Source: CAYNRA01 sp046296415 | GTDB taxonomy: Bacteria > Bacteroidota > Bacteroidia > Cytophagales > Spirosomataceae | Assembly (NCBI GenBank): GCA_046296415.1 | Contig: JBKBLN010000001.1 | Location: forward strand, 1,705,978-1,769,977 | Direction: 5' to 3' | Length of the DNA: 64,000 nt | Notes under the pieces: model-generated | Told to the model about the DNA's origin: nothing | The model's database searches: none | The model's input: only the letters and a program-made list of their open reading frames with translations | Shown: one piece after another, positions 26,763 to 35,124 of the stretch | How positions within the stretch are numbered: position 1 is the first letter of the stretch | Layout of the letters: each line of letters starts with the position of its first letter | Program-made: the position numbers and the translations under genes

Positions 26763-26893
26763 TCAATACCCTGCTAAATTTTGGAATCATCGGCATAGCA
26801 TTAGGTATCTCTGTATATTATTGGTACAAGCGTATCCGGAAAAACTTTAAGTCGGATTCTGCATGTGGCCAAGATGCCTGCGGTTGCGGATAA
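26759..26893 (+). CDS. Small Cys-rich membrane peptide, FeoB-associated-like (44 aa)
   Basis: A 44-residue gene whose ATG overlaps the stop of the YfiT-like gene as ATGA. It has one membrane helix (about residues 5-22, LLNFGIIGIALGISVYYW), a basic turn (YKRIRKN) and a Cys-rich tail, SACGQDACGCG. This pattern is like the small FeoB-associated Cys-rich membrane proteins, but no feoB is here. Its stop at 26891-26893 directly abuts the convergent yhhQ gene. Metal binding is inferred from the cysteines. Confidence 0.72.
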   Translation: MINTLLNFGIIGIALGISVYYWYKRIRKNFKSDSACGQDACGCG

Positions 26894-27670
26894 CTATACG
26901 TCCATCGCCTCTTGGATCATTTCCTGTGATCGTTCTTTTCCCAAATACCAGTCGATGGCAAAGTGAGCAAAATAGAGTAAAGGGGTCATGGCGATCGCTA
27001 CAGCAAATTTGTACAGGTAGTTGACTGATCCAACTGCGATGATCTGCGTAAAACTCCAATTGCCGAATACAAAAAATGCGATGAATATGACGATAAAGCT
27101 ATCAATAAATTGGGAAACCAAGGTGCTTCCTGTGGCTCGAAGCCAAATAAATTTGTTTTTAGTCCAACGTCGTAAAAATCGGAACACCAAGGCGTCCATG
27201 ATTTGACCGAACAAAAAAGCGACCAATGATCCCAGGATAATGCCCAAACCTTGTCGAAAAATCATGCCGAATGCTTCATTGATTTGAAGTGGATTACCCT
27301 TCGGGTCCACGCTGTTTAGGTCTAGCCAAAATTGAGCGGGAGGCAGCAAGGTAGCAGCGTACAATAAAACAAAACTATAGGAGATAAATCCGGCGGTTAA
27401 GTAGGAAATTCGCTTAACACCTTTATAACCAAAATATTCATTGATGATGTCGGACGTCACAAAAACGAAAGGCCAATTCAAGACTCCTGCCGACATGTTG
27501 AAATCCAGTGTATACCCTAATAGAGAAATTTGAGCAGGTGGAAAACCTAGCGTCCCCTCCACCGAAAATATCTTGGGTCCTATAATTTCTGCAATTATCG
27601 CATTCGTTAAAAACAAACCACACAAAAAAAGATAAAGTGTATCTTTTCTCGAAGAAAGTGAGAGTTTCAT
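26894..27670 (-). CDS. Queuosine precursor transporter (YhhQ/VUT family)
   Basis: A 258-residue integral membrane protein with about six segments, of the YhhQ family that imports queuosine precursors such as preQ0 or preQ1. Family residues include the ITNAIIAEI-like LFLTNAIIAEIIGPKIF at the start, NWPFVFVTSDIINEYFGYKGVKRISYLTAGF, LVAFLFGQIMDALVFRFLRRWT and STLVSQFIDSFIVIFIAFFVFGNW. Its ATG shares a base with the ABC ATPase stop upstream, so it is translated from the same mRNA. This would salvage precursors for tRNA G34 modification, a third tRNA-modification function near truA and Sua5. Confidence 0.9.
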   Translation of the reverse strand: MKLSLSSRKDTLYLFLCGLFLTNAIIAEIIGPKIFSVEGTLGFPPAQISLLGYTLDFNMSAGVLNWPFVFVTSDIINEYFGYKGVKRISYLTAGFISYSFVLLYAATLLPPAQFWLDLNSVDPKGNPLQINEAFGMIFRQGLGIILGSLVAFLFGQIMDALVFRFLRRWTKNKFIWLRATGSTLVSQFIDSFIVIFIAFFVFGNWSFTQIIAVGSVNYLYKFAVAIAMTPLLYFAHFAIDWYLGKERSQEMIQEAMDV

Positions 27671-28323
27671 TAGGTGTTGGATATGAGTAAACCATCTTGC
27701 ATTCGAAACTGGCGGTCTGCTGCCTGAGCCAATGCATCGTTGTGTGTTACGATAACAAAACTACATCCGTATTTGTTGCGGATATCCTGAAACAATTGAT
27801 GAAGCGATTGGGCGTTCACGGAATCTAAATTACCCGAAGGTTCATCTGCAAATACAACTTTAGGTCGGTTGATCAACGCTCTTGCCACCGCTACGCGTTG
27901 TTGTTCACCTCCCGACATCCGACTGGGCAAATGATCCAATCGATGCGCAATCCCTAATAATTCGGCGAGTTCCTGCACCTGGTCCCGGACGTCATTTCGC
28001 TTGGAAATCCAAGCAGGAAGTGCAATGTTTTCAAAGGCGGTGAGCTCGGGAAGTAAATGATGAAATTGAAACACAAATCCCATTTTTTGATTCCGAATGG
28101 AAGCCAATTGACTTTCCGTTTGGAGGTGAAGTGGAACGGAATCTAATGTTAATTCTCCTTGATCAGCTGACTCCAATGTGCCTAAAATTTGAAGTAACGT
28201 ACTTTTCCCCGCACCAGAAGCACCCACCAAGGATACAATTTCGCCCGGGGCAACGGAAAGGTCAATTCCTTTCAAAACCTGTATTTGACCATATGATTTG
28301 ACGATATTTTTGGCTTTTATCAT
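27670..28323 (-). CDS. ABC transporter ATPase, LolD/MacB-like
   Basis: A 217-residue ATP-binding subunit with Walker A GASGAGKSTL, Q-loop GFVFQFHHLLPELTAFENIALP, signature MSGGEQQRVAVARAL and Walker B VVFADEPSGNLD. The sequence is of the LolD lipoprotein-release type. No permease is next to it; a LolC/E-like permease lies 7 kb away at 35125-36336 and may be its partner. It is co-transcribed with yhhQ (TAATG junction), an unrelated function. Partnering is inferred. Confidence 0.88.
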   Translation of the reverse strand: MIKAKNIVKSYGQIQVLKGIDLSVAPGEIVSLVGASGAGKSTLLQILGTLESADQGELTLDSVPLHLQTESQLASIRNQKMGFVFQFHHLLPELTAFENIALPAWISKRNDVRDQVQELAELLGIAHRLDHLPSRMSGGEQQRVAVARALINRPKVVFADEPSGNLDSVNAQSLHQLFQDIRNKYGCSFVIVTHNDALAQAADRQFRMQDGLLISNT

Positions 28324-28455
28324 GGAGTTTTTGTCAGTTGAACAGTTAAAATTACGGATTAAAATGCTAAATTCTTATCGAAACCTGTGAATCAACAAAT
28401 AATATTACTAATTTGGCAAAAAATTAGAAAAGTTTAATTTTCACGACAACTCACT

Positions 28456-29667
28456 ATGAATATTCACGAATATCAGGGGAAAGAAATTCTCGCCTCCTAT
28501 GGCGTTCGGGTTCAACGCGGATTTGTGGCATCCACCCCTGAAGAGGCGGTAGAAGCTTACCAAAAAATAGTTGACCTAACACAGTCAAAATTTGCTGTGG
28601 TAAAGTCGCAAATTCATGCTGGAGGACGCGGAAAAGGTAAAATTGTCGGTACAGAGCAACGTGGTGTTCAATTGGCTAAGTCAGCTGATGATGTCAAAAC
28701 CATTGCCACCAACCTAATAGGAAATGTCCTAGTAACCCATCAAACGGGTGAGGAGGGGAAAGTTGTGAACAAGATTTTGGTGGCAGAGGATGTCTACTAT
28801 CCTGGTGCTCAGGAACCTAAAGAATATTATATTTCAATTTTATTGGATCGAGGCAAAAAATGCAATGTTATTATGGCCTCCACAGAAGGTGGTATGGACA
28901 TTGAAGAAGTTGCAGAGCATACCCCAGAGAAGATCATCAAAGAATGGATTGATCCAACCGTCGGTTTACAACCTTTCCAAGCACGTAAGGTAGCTTTTGG
29001 ACTTGGACTTTCAGGGGGTGCTTTGAAAGAAATGGTTTCCTTCATTACCTCACTTTACAAAGCATATGAAGAATCGGATTCTTCTATGTTTGAAATCAAT
29101 CCTGTTTTGAAAACATCGGATGATAAGATCTTGGCAGTCGATGCGAAAGTAAATCTTGACGACAACGCCTTGTATCGTCATAAAGAATTAGCCGCACTTC
29201 GCGATAAGTCTGAGGAGGATCCTATGGAAGTTGAAGCGTCAGAATCTGACCTCAACTATGTTAAATTAGACGGAAACGTTGGCTGTATGGTAAATGGTGC
29301 CGGATTGGCCATGGCCACTATGGACATTATCAAATTGTACGGTGGAGAACCTGCCAATTTCTTGGATGTAGGTGGTGGAGCCAATGCGCAAACCGTTGAA
29401 GCTGGTTTTCGGATTATTTTGAAAGATCCTAACGTCAAGGCCATTTTTGTCAATATCTTTGGTGGGATCGTTCGGTGCGACCGCGTGGCCAATGGTATTG
29501 TGGAGGCCTACAAAACAATTGGTGAAATCCCAGTGCCTATCGTTGTTCGTTTACAAGGAACCAACGCTGAAGAAGGTGCGAAAATCATCAATGATTCAGG
29601 TTTGAAAGTATACTCGGCTGTTAAATTGAAAGAAGCAGCTGAGCTTGTACAAAAAGTTTTGGCTTAA
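28456..29667 (+). CDS. sucC: Succinate-CoA ligase (ADP-forming) beta subunit
   Basis: TCA-cycle enzyme subunit that binds nucleotide and CoA/succinate with the alpha subunit. The 403 residues start with MNIHEYQGKEILASYGVRV (ATP-grasp), with HAGGRGKGKIVG in the nucleotide site, EINPVLKTSDDKILAVDAKV and DDNALYRH, and the CoA-ligase domain (GAGLAMATMDIIKLYGGEPANFLDVGGGA; FVNIFGGIVRCDRVANGI). The usual partner sucD is not adjacent. A terminator follows. Confidence 0.96.
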   Translation: MNIHEYQGKEILASYGVRVQRGFVASTPEEAVEAYQKIVDLTQSKFAVVKSQIHAGGRGKGKIVGTEQRGVQLAKSADDVKTIATNLIGNVLVTHQTGEEGKVVNKILVAEDVYYPGAQEPKEYYISILLDRGKKCNVIMASTEGGMDIEEVAEHTPEKIIKEWIDPTVGLQPFQARKVAFGLGLSGGALKEMVSFITSLYKAYEESDSSMFEINPVLKTSDDKILAVDAKVNLDDNALYRHKELAALRDKSEEDPMEVEASESDLNYVKLDGNVGCMVNGAGLAMATMDIIKLYGGEPANFLDVGGGANAQTVEAGFRIILKDPNVKAIFVNIFGGIVRCDRVANGIVEAYKTIGEIPVPIVVRLQGTNAEEGAKIINDSGLKVYSAVKLKEAAELVQKVLA

Positions 29668-29685
29668 TATCCATATCTAATTTGT

Positions 29686-29714
29686 AAAGGCTGTTCTGAA
29701 ATGAACAGCCTTTT
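29686..29714 (+). terminator. Intrinsic terminator after sucC
   Basis: AAAGGCTGTTC (29686-29696) pairs with GAACAGCCTTT (29703-29713), followed by a T-rich run. The next ATG is at 29721, only seven bases further. Confidence 0.85.
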
Positions 29715-29720
29715 CTTTTT

Positions 29721-30275
29721 ATGTTGTTAAACCAATTACAAAACTACCTCACCACAGTTCAATATCCCGGTGAAAAACTAAGTGGTTTGCGAATTCTTTC
29801 ATTTTTAGATCGAGTCGCTTTACCGTTTCATCGAGAAACCCTGGAGGGGCATATCACTGCCTCGGCATTTATCGTGTCTTTCGACCATCACAAGGTTGCC
29901 TTGCTTCATCATGCCAAATTAAACAAATGGCTTCAACCAGGTGGACATTGTGACGGAAATCCTGATACTTGGGCAGTGGCCCAAAAAGAAGCCCAGGAAG
30001 AAACAGGAATATCCCATTTTATAAGCCAAAATGAAATATGGGATGTAGATGTCCACTGGATTCCTGCCCGAAAAGACGTTCCTGGACACTGGCATTATGA
30101 TATTCGGTACTTGTTGCAAACTCAGGAAGGTGAAGAAACCCTACGAGGTAATGAGGAATCTCATGCCGTGAAATGGGTTCTTGGCGAGGAGCTTCCTCTT
30201 TTTACACAGGAATCCTCAATTCACCGAATGTGGCAAAAGTTACGGGATAAAAACATGTCGTCGAACCGGACCTGA
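29721..30275 (+). CDS. Nudix hydrolase
   Basis: A 184-residue Nudix protein that would hydrolyse a nucleoside diphosphate linked to another moiety. The box is GGHCDGNPDTWAVAQKEAQEETGI (about residues 73-96). Compared with GX5EX7REUXEEXGU, the first Glu is Pro and the Arg is Lys; the metal-binding EXXEE core is intact. Its 3' end overlaps the convergent subtilase gene by 36 bases. The substrate is unknown. Confidence 0.85.
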   Translation: MLLNQLQNYLTTVQYPGEKLSGLRILSFLDRVALPFHRETLEGHITASAFIVSFDHHKVALLHHAKLNKWLQPGGHCDGNPDTWAVAQKEAQEETGISHFISQNEIWDVDVHWIPARKDVPGHWHYDIRYLLQTQEGEETLRGNEESHAVKWVLGEELPLFTQESSIHRMWQKLRDKNMSSNRT

Positions 30276-31808
30276 GGTACCTTTGACCTCCAAAATAGTG
30301 GATACAGGTTGGTTTTTTAAGAAATCAACCACTAGATTCCAATCTGGGAGGTGCCGCTTAAATGTCTGAATTCTCTCACCATTAACTTGGTACAAAGAGG
30401 TTTCGACTTCTATCGTTCCATCAAATTGAGCTTCATACCATGACCGTAAATCCAGAATGGATTCTGTCGTGCTGGTGACCACCTCTTTGGTGGCCGCCTC
30501 TAAAATTCGATCCCAATGGGGAATTCCAAAGCCTAGCTGGTTGTTTGGAGATTTAGCCAATGAGCCAGACTCGATCATCAAGCGTCTAATTTGCATAGCC
30601 GTCAATTCAGGAAAGCGCTGCCAAATACTAGCTGCCATGCCTGCCAATAATGGGGAGGAAAATGAGGTTCCATTGCTGGTTCGAATTAAATTCCCTGGAC
30701 TGACCAACACAGTGCTTTGTCCCATCGCGACCAACTCGGGTTTAATCGTACCCGTCGCGGTGGGACCTACACTTGAAAAAGTAGCTAGCGTCCCAGAATT
30801 TGTGACGGCACCCACAGAAATCACCGAGTCGCCATCGGCAGGAGCTGAAATATAACGCCACGCATTTCGACCTTCATTTCCGGCCGAAGTGACAACTAAA
30901 ATGCCCGCTCCTGCGGCCCAATCTGCCGCACGTGTGATCAAGGCTTTTTGTCCGTTCATATCGGCGTAAACGTAATTTTGAGCGGGGGTATCGAAGGTAG
31001 TATAGCCCAACGACGAATTGATAATATCAACACCTATACTATCTGCGATTTCTGCGGCAATCAACCAATTCCATTCTTCTAGTTTGGTCTCCGAGAAAAC
31101 ATCTTCAGTTCTAAATAAAAGATACGATGCCCCGGGAGCTGTTCCCATGAAGGTGCCCGGAAGACTTCCTGCCATCAGACTTAACACCTGAGCCCCATGG
31201 GAATCATCATTGTATACATCGGTTTCATTGTCTACTAGGTCGCGAGTAAACAGTATCCGATTCTCAGAAAATGCCGTTTTGAAAGCGTCTGTTTGATTGA
31301 CTTGCGAAAAACCTGAATCAAAAACACCGATCCATTTACCTTTTCCTGTTAAATTTTCTTTTAACATTTTGTCAACCCCAAGTTGTGTTAATTGAGCCTC
31401 GTTTTGATTGGTAATCTCAACCAAGGAGCTGGCTTCCTCCAACTTGCCACCCGTCCGAATATCACCTTGAGTCTCCATCCCAGCAACAAAGGAAAGAGCT
31501 AAAATTTGGGATAATGTTTCACCCCGGGTCGTAGAAACCAAGGCAGCATTCAACCACCGTGAGGTATGAATTATCCGGCCGCCCAATCGAGTTATTTGGC
31601 TTAGGTAAGACGGATTGACAGGAAGATCGATCGCCCGAATGGAGATTTTTTGTTGGGTTCGCCTTTCTATGGATCTCGGACTTAAAAAGGCCTGAGGTTG
31701 TGTCACTTGAAATGGGGAATTCGCTTTATCCCTAAACTTAATCACATACAATCCTTGAGCGTGTAGTTTGAAGACAGCCAAGCAAAAAAACAGAACAATC
31801 AATCGCAT
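30240..31808 (-). CDS. Secreted subtilisin-family (S8) serine peptidase
   Basis: A 522-residue exported subtilase. The signal peptide is MRLIVLFFCLAVFKLHAQ. A pro-segment occupies about residues 20-150 (YVIKFRDK, PRSIERR). The catalytic triad is Asp164 (GVFDSGFS), His204 (DDSHGAQV) and Ser382 (GTSFSSP), with the oxyanion Asn311 (SAGNEG). The last ~80 residues lack a clear type-IX secretion CTD; they end PVSTILEVKGTSGPVRRHVFIP. The gene ends inside the convergent Nudix gene. It probably degrades extracellular protein. Confidence 0.9.
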   Translation of the reverse strand: MRLIVLFFCLAVFKLHAQGLYVIKFRDKANSPFQVTQPQAFLSPRSIERRTQQKISIRAIDLPVNPSYLSQITRLGGRIIHTSRWLNAALVSTTRGETLSQILALSFVAGMETQGDIRTGGKLEEASSLVEITNQNEAQLTQLGVDKMLKENLTGKGKWIGVFDSGFSQVNQTDAFKTAFSENRILFTRDLVDNETDVYNDDSHGAQVLSLMAGSLPGTFMGTAPGASYLLFRTEDVFSETKLEEWNWLIAAEIADSIGVDIINSSLGYTTFDTPAQNYVYADMNGQKALITRAADWAAGAGILVVTSAGNEGRNAWRYISAPADGDSVISVGAVTNSGTLATFSSVGPTATGTIKPELVAMGQSTVLVSPGNLIRTSNGTSFSSPLLAGMAASIWQRFPELTAMQIRRLMIESGSLAKSPNNQLGFGIPHWDRILEAATKEVVTSTTESILDLRSWYEAQFDGTIEVETSLYQVNGERIQTFKRHLPDWNLVVDFLKNQPVSTILEVKGTSGPVRRHVFIP

Positions 31809-31839
31809 TTTTTACCTTTATATTGAAGGTCAAAATTTA

Positions 31840-31869
31840 CAAAAAAAGATCGGTAATTACACCGATCTT
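31840..31869 (-). terminator. Intrinsic terminator at the 3' end of mnmA
   Basis: On the minus strand AAGATCGGT (31869-31861) pairs with ACCGATCTT (31854-31846) and runs into a T-tract (31845-31840). The 5' arm lies inside the last codons of mnmA. Confidence 0.75.
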
Positions 31870-32963
31870 AAGCTTTTCAGAATCCAACCTCCACCGATTA
31901 GGTCGTCCCCCTCATAAAAGACCGCGGCTTGGCCCGGGGCGATCGCACTGACAGGTTCATGAAACCGAACCTCTATTTTATCTGCTTCAATTTGTTCGAT
32001 GAGGGCAGGGCTTCCTTCATGCTTGTATCGGACCTTCGTGGTCGTTTCCATAGGGGCATCCAGCCAGGCATATTTTTGGAGATTGAGTTTTCCTACCCAC
32101 ATGCCAGGACGATCTAAGTCTTTTTCAATCCCCAGTACAACTTCATTGGTATCTTTTCGTATTTCTGTCACATAGACAGGATAACCCAATGCAACTCCCA
32201 AACCTTTTCTTTGTCCGATGGTATAGAAAGGGTATCCTTCATGTTTACCAACAATGGATCCATTTTCCAATACAAAATTTCCTCCCCGTACTCTTTCTTC
32301 CAGTCCTTCAACTCGACGTTTCAAAAAGCCACGATAGTCGTTGTCAGGAACAAAGCAGATTTCGTAGGATTCTGATTTATTCACCAAGTCGAAAAAACCC
32401 CGTTCCTTCGCCATGTCGCGGATGGTGGCTTTGGTGAGATGCCCTAAGGGTAATTTTGTTCGACTTAAGCTTTCTTGAGAAACACCCCATAATACGTAAG
32501 ATTGGTCCTTCCAGGTGTCCACTCCCTTTGAGACGAAATATCGATCATTTGCTTGATTTAAATTGGCATAATGGCCTGTGGCAATGAATTCACAATCCAA
32601 CCGGTCGGCGCGACGTAACAAAGCATCCCACTTGATATGGGTATTGCACAAAACACAAGGATTTGGTGTTCGTCCCTCTAGGTATTCACCTGTAAAATGA
32701 TCGATGACATAATCACCAAATTCTTCTCGAATATCCAAGATGTAGTGTGGAAACCCCAATTGTACAGCCACATTACGAGCATCGTTGATCGAGTCTAGAC
32801 TACAACAGCCAGTTTCTTTTTTATTTCCGCCTGACGAGGCATAATCCCAGGTTTTCATCGTCATACCAATGACTTCATAACCCTCTTCATGTAACATGAC
32901 AGCTGCGAGTGAGCTATCTATTCCGCCACTCATCGCGACCAATATTCGACCGTGTTTGCTCAT
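31857..32963 (-). CDS. mnmA: tRNA-specific 2-thiouridylase MnmA
   Basis: Thiolates U34 of Lys, Glu and Gln tRNAs. The PP-loop ATP site is VAMSGGIDSSLAAVML, the first catalytic Cys is in NPCVLCNTHIKWD, and the second in SYEICFVPDNDYRGFL. The C-terminal barrel follows from YTIGQRKGLGVALGYPVYV. At 368 residues the length is normal. It ends at a terminator whose hairpin overlaps the stop. A wobble-uridine modification adds to the tRNA-modification theme of the window. Confidence 0.96.
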   Translation of the reverse strand: MSKHGRILVAMSGGIDSSLAAVMLHEEGYEVIGMTMKTWDYASSGGNKKETGCCSLDSINDARNVAVQLGFPHYILDIREEFGDYVIDHFTGEYLEGRTPNPCVLCNTHIKWDALLRRADRLDCEFIATGHYANLNQANDRYFVSKGVDTWKDQSYVLWGVSQESLSRTKLPLGHLTKATIRDMAKERGFFDLVNKSESYEICFVPDNDYRGFLKRRVEGLEERVRGGNFVLENGSIVGKHEGYPFYTIGQRKGLGVALGYPVYVTEIRKDTNEVVLGIEKDLDRPGMWVGKLNLQKYAWLDAPMETTTKVRYKHEGSPALIEQIEADKIEVRFHEPVSAIAPGQAAVFYEGDDLIGGGWILKSLRSV

Positions 32964-33040
32964 AAATTCAGCATGGGTTCAAAGCCCATCGTTTTGTATG
33001 TGAAAAAAAATAACACATCCTAGAATTAAAAGGTTCTCCC

Positions 33041-33048
33041 TATTTTTG
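33041..33048 (+). promoter_or_regulatory. -7 promoter element for the TrpF-like gene
   Basis: TATTTTTG matches TAnnTTTG and lies 25 bases before the ATG at 33074. No TTG at a -33 spacing was seen. Confidence 0.45.
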
Positions 33049-33073
33049 TACATCAATACAATTCATACGTTTT

Positions 33074-33613
33074 ATGTTATCACATTCGGTCTATGTTGGC
33101 GGTATAAATAATTTGTCGGATGCTCGGTATTCGGCAGGAATGTTTGTTGATCAAATCGGTATTCCAGTGGGAGGTGAATTTGGTCTTAGTGAAAGTAAAA
33201 TAAATGAAATGTTGGGTTGGTTAAGCGGTGTTCGAATCGTGGGTCAACTCCATGCCAAGCCTGAATTTGATGTTACCCAATTGCCTTTTGATGGTTTTGA
33301 AGTATCGAGTCATGATGTATTCGATTGGTTGGCCAGCCAGGTGAAAGCGCCTATTGGTTGGAGAACCACGGTGGATCAACTGGCCGTGGTTCCGGCTGGT
33401 GTCGATTTTATCGTCATTGAAAATGGAAAATTAAGCGAAATAGAGGCCTTTCCAAATGCTTATTGGGAGTTAAACCAAGAGCTGGTCGATGGAAAAGTAT
33501 GGCTTCAATTTCCAAATATGAAAATAGCGTTACAAGGTGGGACAGAAGAACGTCCAGGATTTTCAAATTTTGGGGATTTAATTGAAGTTCTTGAGGCTTT
33601 GGAAGTGGATTAA
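33074..33613 (+). CDS. TrpF-like (phosphoribosylanthranilate isomerase-like) protein without the usual catalytic Cys
   Basis: A 179-residue protein whose ends resemble TrpF: VYVGGINNLSDARYSAGMFVDQIGI is like KICGITNLEDA...GADALGF, and GGTEERPGFSNFGDLIEVLEAL is like the closing GVEE.PGVKD segment. The catalytic Cys of KICG is replaced by Gly, the central Asp region is not evident, and the phosphate loop GGL is missing, so isomerase activity is unlikely. It is about 20 residues shorter than TrpF, and no trp genes are near. A conserved TIM-barrel derivative with another function, or a decayed gene, are both possible; the intact frame and own -7 element favour the former. Confidence 0.6.
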   Translation: MLSHSVYVGGINNLSDARYSAGMFVDQIGIPVGGEFGLSESKINEMLGWLSGVRIVGQLHAKPEFDVTQLPFDGFEVSSHDVFDWLASQVKAPIGWRTTVDQLAVVPAGVDFIVIENGKLSEIEAFPNAYWELNQELVDGKVWLQFPNMKIALQGGTEERPGFSNFGDLIEVLEALEVD

Positions 33614-33712
33614 ATCCTTTAATCAAGGTGCTTCGTCCTTTCATGTAGATTTGAGGGTTGAATCGATTAATTTCCACTATTTTCGTTTTACACAAATTAG
33701 TTGAATACGACT

Positions 33713-34180
33713 ATGAATAAGCGACTCTATCGTATTAAAAATTCTGAAACCCTTCTCGGTGGGGTGACCCTTGGCATGGGGAATTATTTCAATATTGATC
33801 CAACCCTAGTTCGGGTGTTATGGGTCATTTTAGGTTTTTCAACCTTTTCCATTGCCTTTGTTGTTTACCTAATCTTATGGGTTACTTTGCCAGAATCGGA
33901 TGGAATTTCGTACACAAATTCGTATGGTCAAGATCCAACTGCAATAAATTCCTCAAATTATATGAAAAAGCAACAAAATTCCTCGAACCTCGTCGTTGGG
34001 CTTATTCTAATTGGCCTAGGGGTCATCTTTTCCTTTAAAAGTTTTTTTGATATCAATATCTTCGGATACATCAAAAAAATGTGGCCACTGGTCTTAGTGG
34101 TTTTTGGTGTCTGGTTCTTGGTCAAGGATAACTTGACTGATGACTCTTCTCCCAATGGTCCAACCAATACCCCTTCTTAA
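33713..34180 (+). CDS. PspC-domain membrane protein
   Basis: A 155-residue protein. The first 65 residues are the PspC domain (LYRIKNSETLLGGVTLGMGNYFNIDPTLVRVLWVILGFSTFSIAFVVYLILWVTLPES), with one membrane hairpin. A second pair of membrane segments (LVVGLILIGLGVIFSF; MWPLVLVVFGVWFLV) resembles the LiaF/LiaI N-terminal region. A TTG-start extension to 33701 adds MNTT and is not needed; ATG at 33713 is chosen. The following gene starts five bases later. PspC proteins take part in envelope-stress responses. Confidence 0.87.
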   Translation: MNKRLYRIKNSETLLGGVTLGMGNYFNIDPTLVRVLWVILGFSTFSIAFVVYLILWVTLPESDGISYTNSYGQDPTAINSSNYMKKQQNSSNLVVGLILIGLGVIFSFKSFFDINIFGYIKKMWPLVLVVFGVWFLVKDNLTDDSSPNGPTNTPS

Positions 34181-34185
34181 GTACC

Positions 34186-35124
34186 ATGAAAACAAGAAAT
34201 GTAGTTTTGGGAAGCCTCTTGATTGGGGCCGGGGTAGTTTTGTTTGCCCGAAATTTTGGCTGGATTGACTTTTCGCTTGCCATGGTGGCGCCCTTTTGGC
34301 CTATTCTGTGGATTTTGGCCGGTATTATGGCTTGGGTTGATCCGCAAAAACGATGGTTAAGTGGTACCACATTGAGCTTGATTCTCCTCAGTATCCCTTT
34401 TATGATTTATTCAAAAACGCTAAATTGGCGTTCGGAATGGGATTTTGACAATTCAGATGAAAACGAAGAGGTGATCATGGATTTGGATGATTCAAAGGAT
34501 CGTGTTCAGCAAACCTTCACGGTGGAGATGCCAGATACCATTCGATACGCCTCCTTTCATATGACCTCGGGTTTAGGTAAGTTTTCAGTGGAGGAAAGTC
34601 AAAAAGATCTTTTCCATGCTACGTTGGAGGGTCAACACAGAAAAATGAAATTGACAGAAGGTTTTGAAAATGGTGTTTATGCTATCGATTTGTCGGAACC
34701 ATCTGGAAAGGAAAAACAATTCAAAGGTGATTCGGATGTTATTTTAGGATTTCATACCCGACCAACCTGGGACATGACTTGGGAAATTGGCTTAGGGGAG
34801 GTTGACCTCGACTTGCGGAATTTTCAGGTTCGCCAATTGGAATTATCCACGGGCCTTGCCAAGGTGAACTTGGTCATTGGTGATCAACAAAAACTCACCA
34901 AAATTTACCTCAAATCAGGTATGGCTGATACTGAAATCAAAATACCCGAAGGAGCTGGCGGTGAGATCCGCACCGAAAGTGCTTTAAGTTCCTTCGATTT
35001 TGAAGGTTTCGAAAAGATTGAACCCGGCTTGTACCGAACCTCCAATTTCAAAGAAGCCTCTCAAAAAGTGTTCATTGACATTGAAAGTGGCTTTGCTGCG
35101 GTTCAAGTCAAACGATACAATTGA
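34186..35124 (+). CDS. LiaF-like membrane protein with a C-terminal beta-repeat domain
   Basis: A 312-residue protein beginning with three to four membrane segments (VVLGSLLIGAGVVLFARNFGWIDF; VAPFWPILWILAGIMAWV; LSLILLSIPFMIYS), as in LiaI/LiaF-type proteins. The C-terminal ~210 residues form an extracytoplasmic beta-rich domain with repeated strands (FHMTSGLGKFSVEES; EIGLGEVDLDLRNF; LSTGLAKVNLVIGDQ; ESGFAAVQV), like the toast_rack or LiaF C-terminal domain. It is five bases after pspC and presumably in the same envelope-stress unit. The stop abuts the convergent permease gene at 35125. Confidence 0.75.
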   Translation: MKTRNVVLGSLLIGAGVVLFARNFGWIDFSLAMVAPFWPILWILAGIMAWVDPQKRWLSGTTLSLILLSIPFMIYSKTLNWRSEWDFDNSDENEEVIMDLDDSKDRVQQTFTVEMPDTIRYASFHMTSGLGKFSVEESQKDLFHATLEGQHRKMKLTEGFENGVYAIDLSEPSGKEKQFKGDSDVILGFHTRPTWDMTWEIGLGEVDLDLRNFQVRQLELSTGLAKVNLVIGDQQKLTKIYLKSGMADTEIKIPEGAGGEIRTESALSSFDFEGFEKIEPGLYRTSNFKEASQKVFIDIESGFAAVQVKRYN

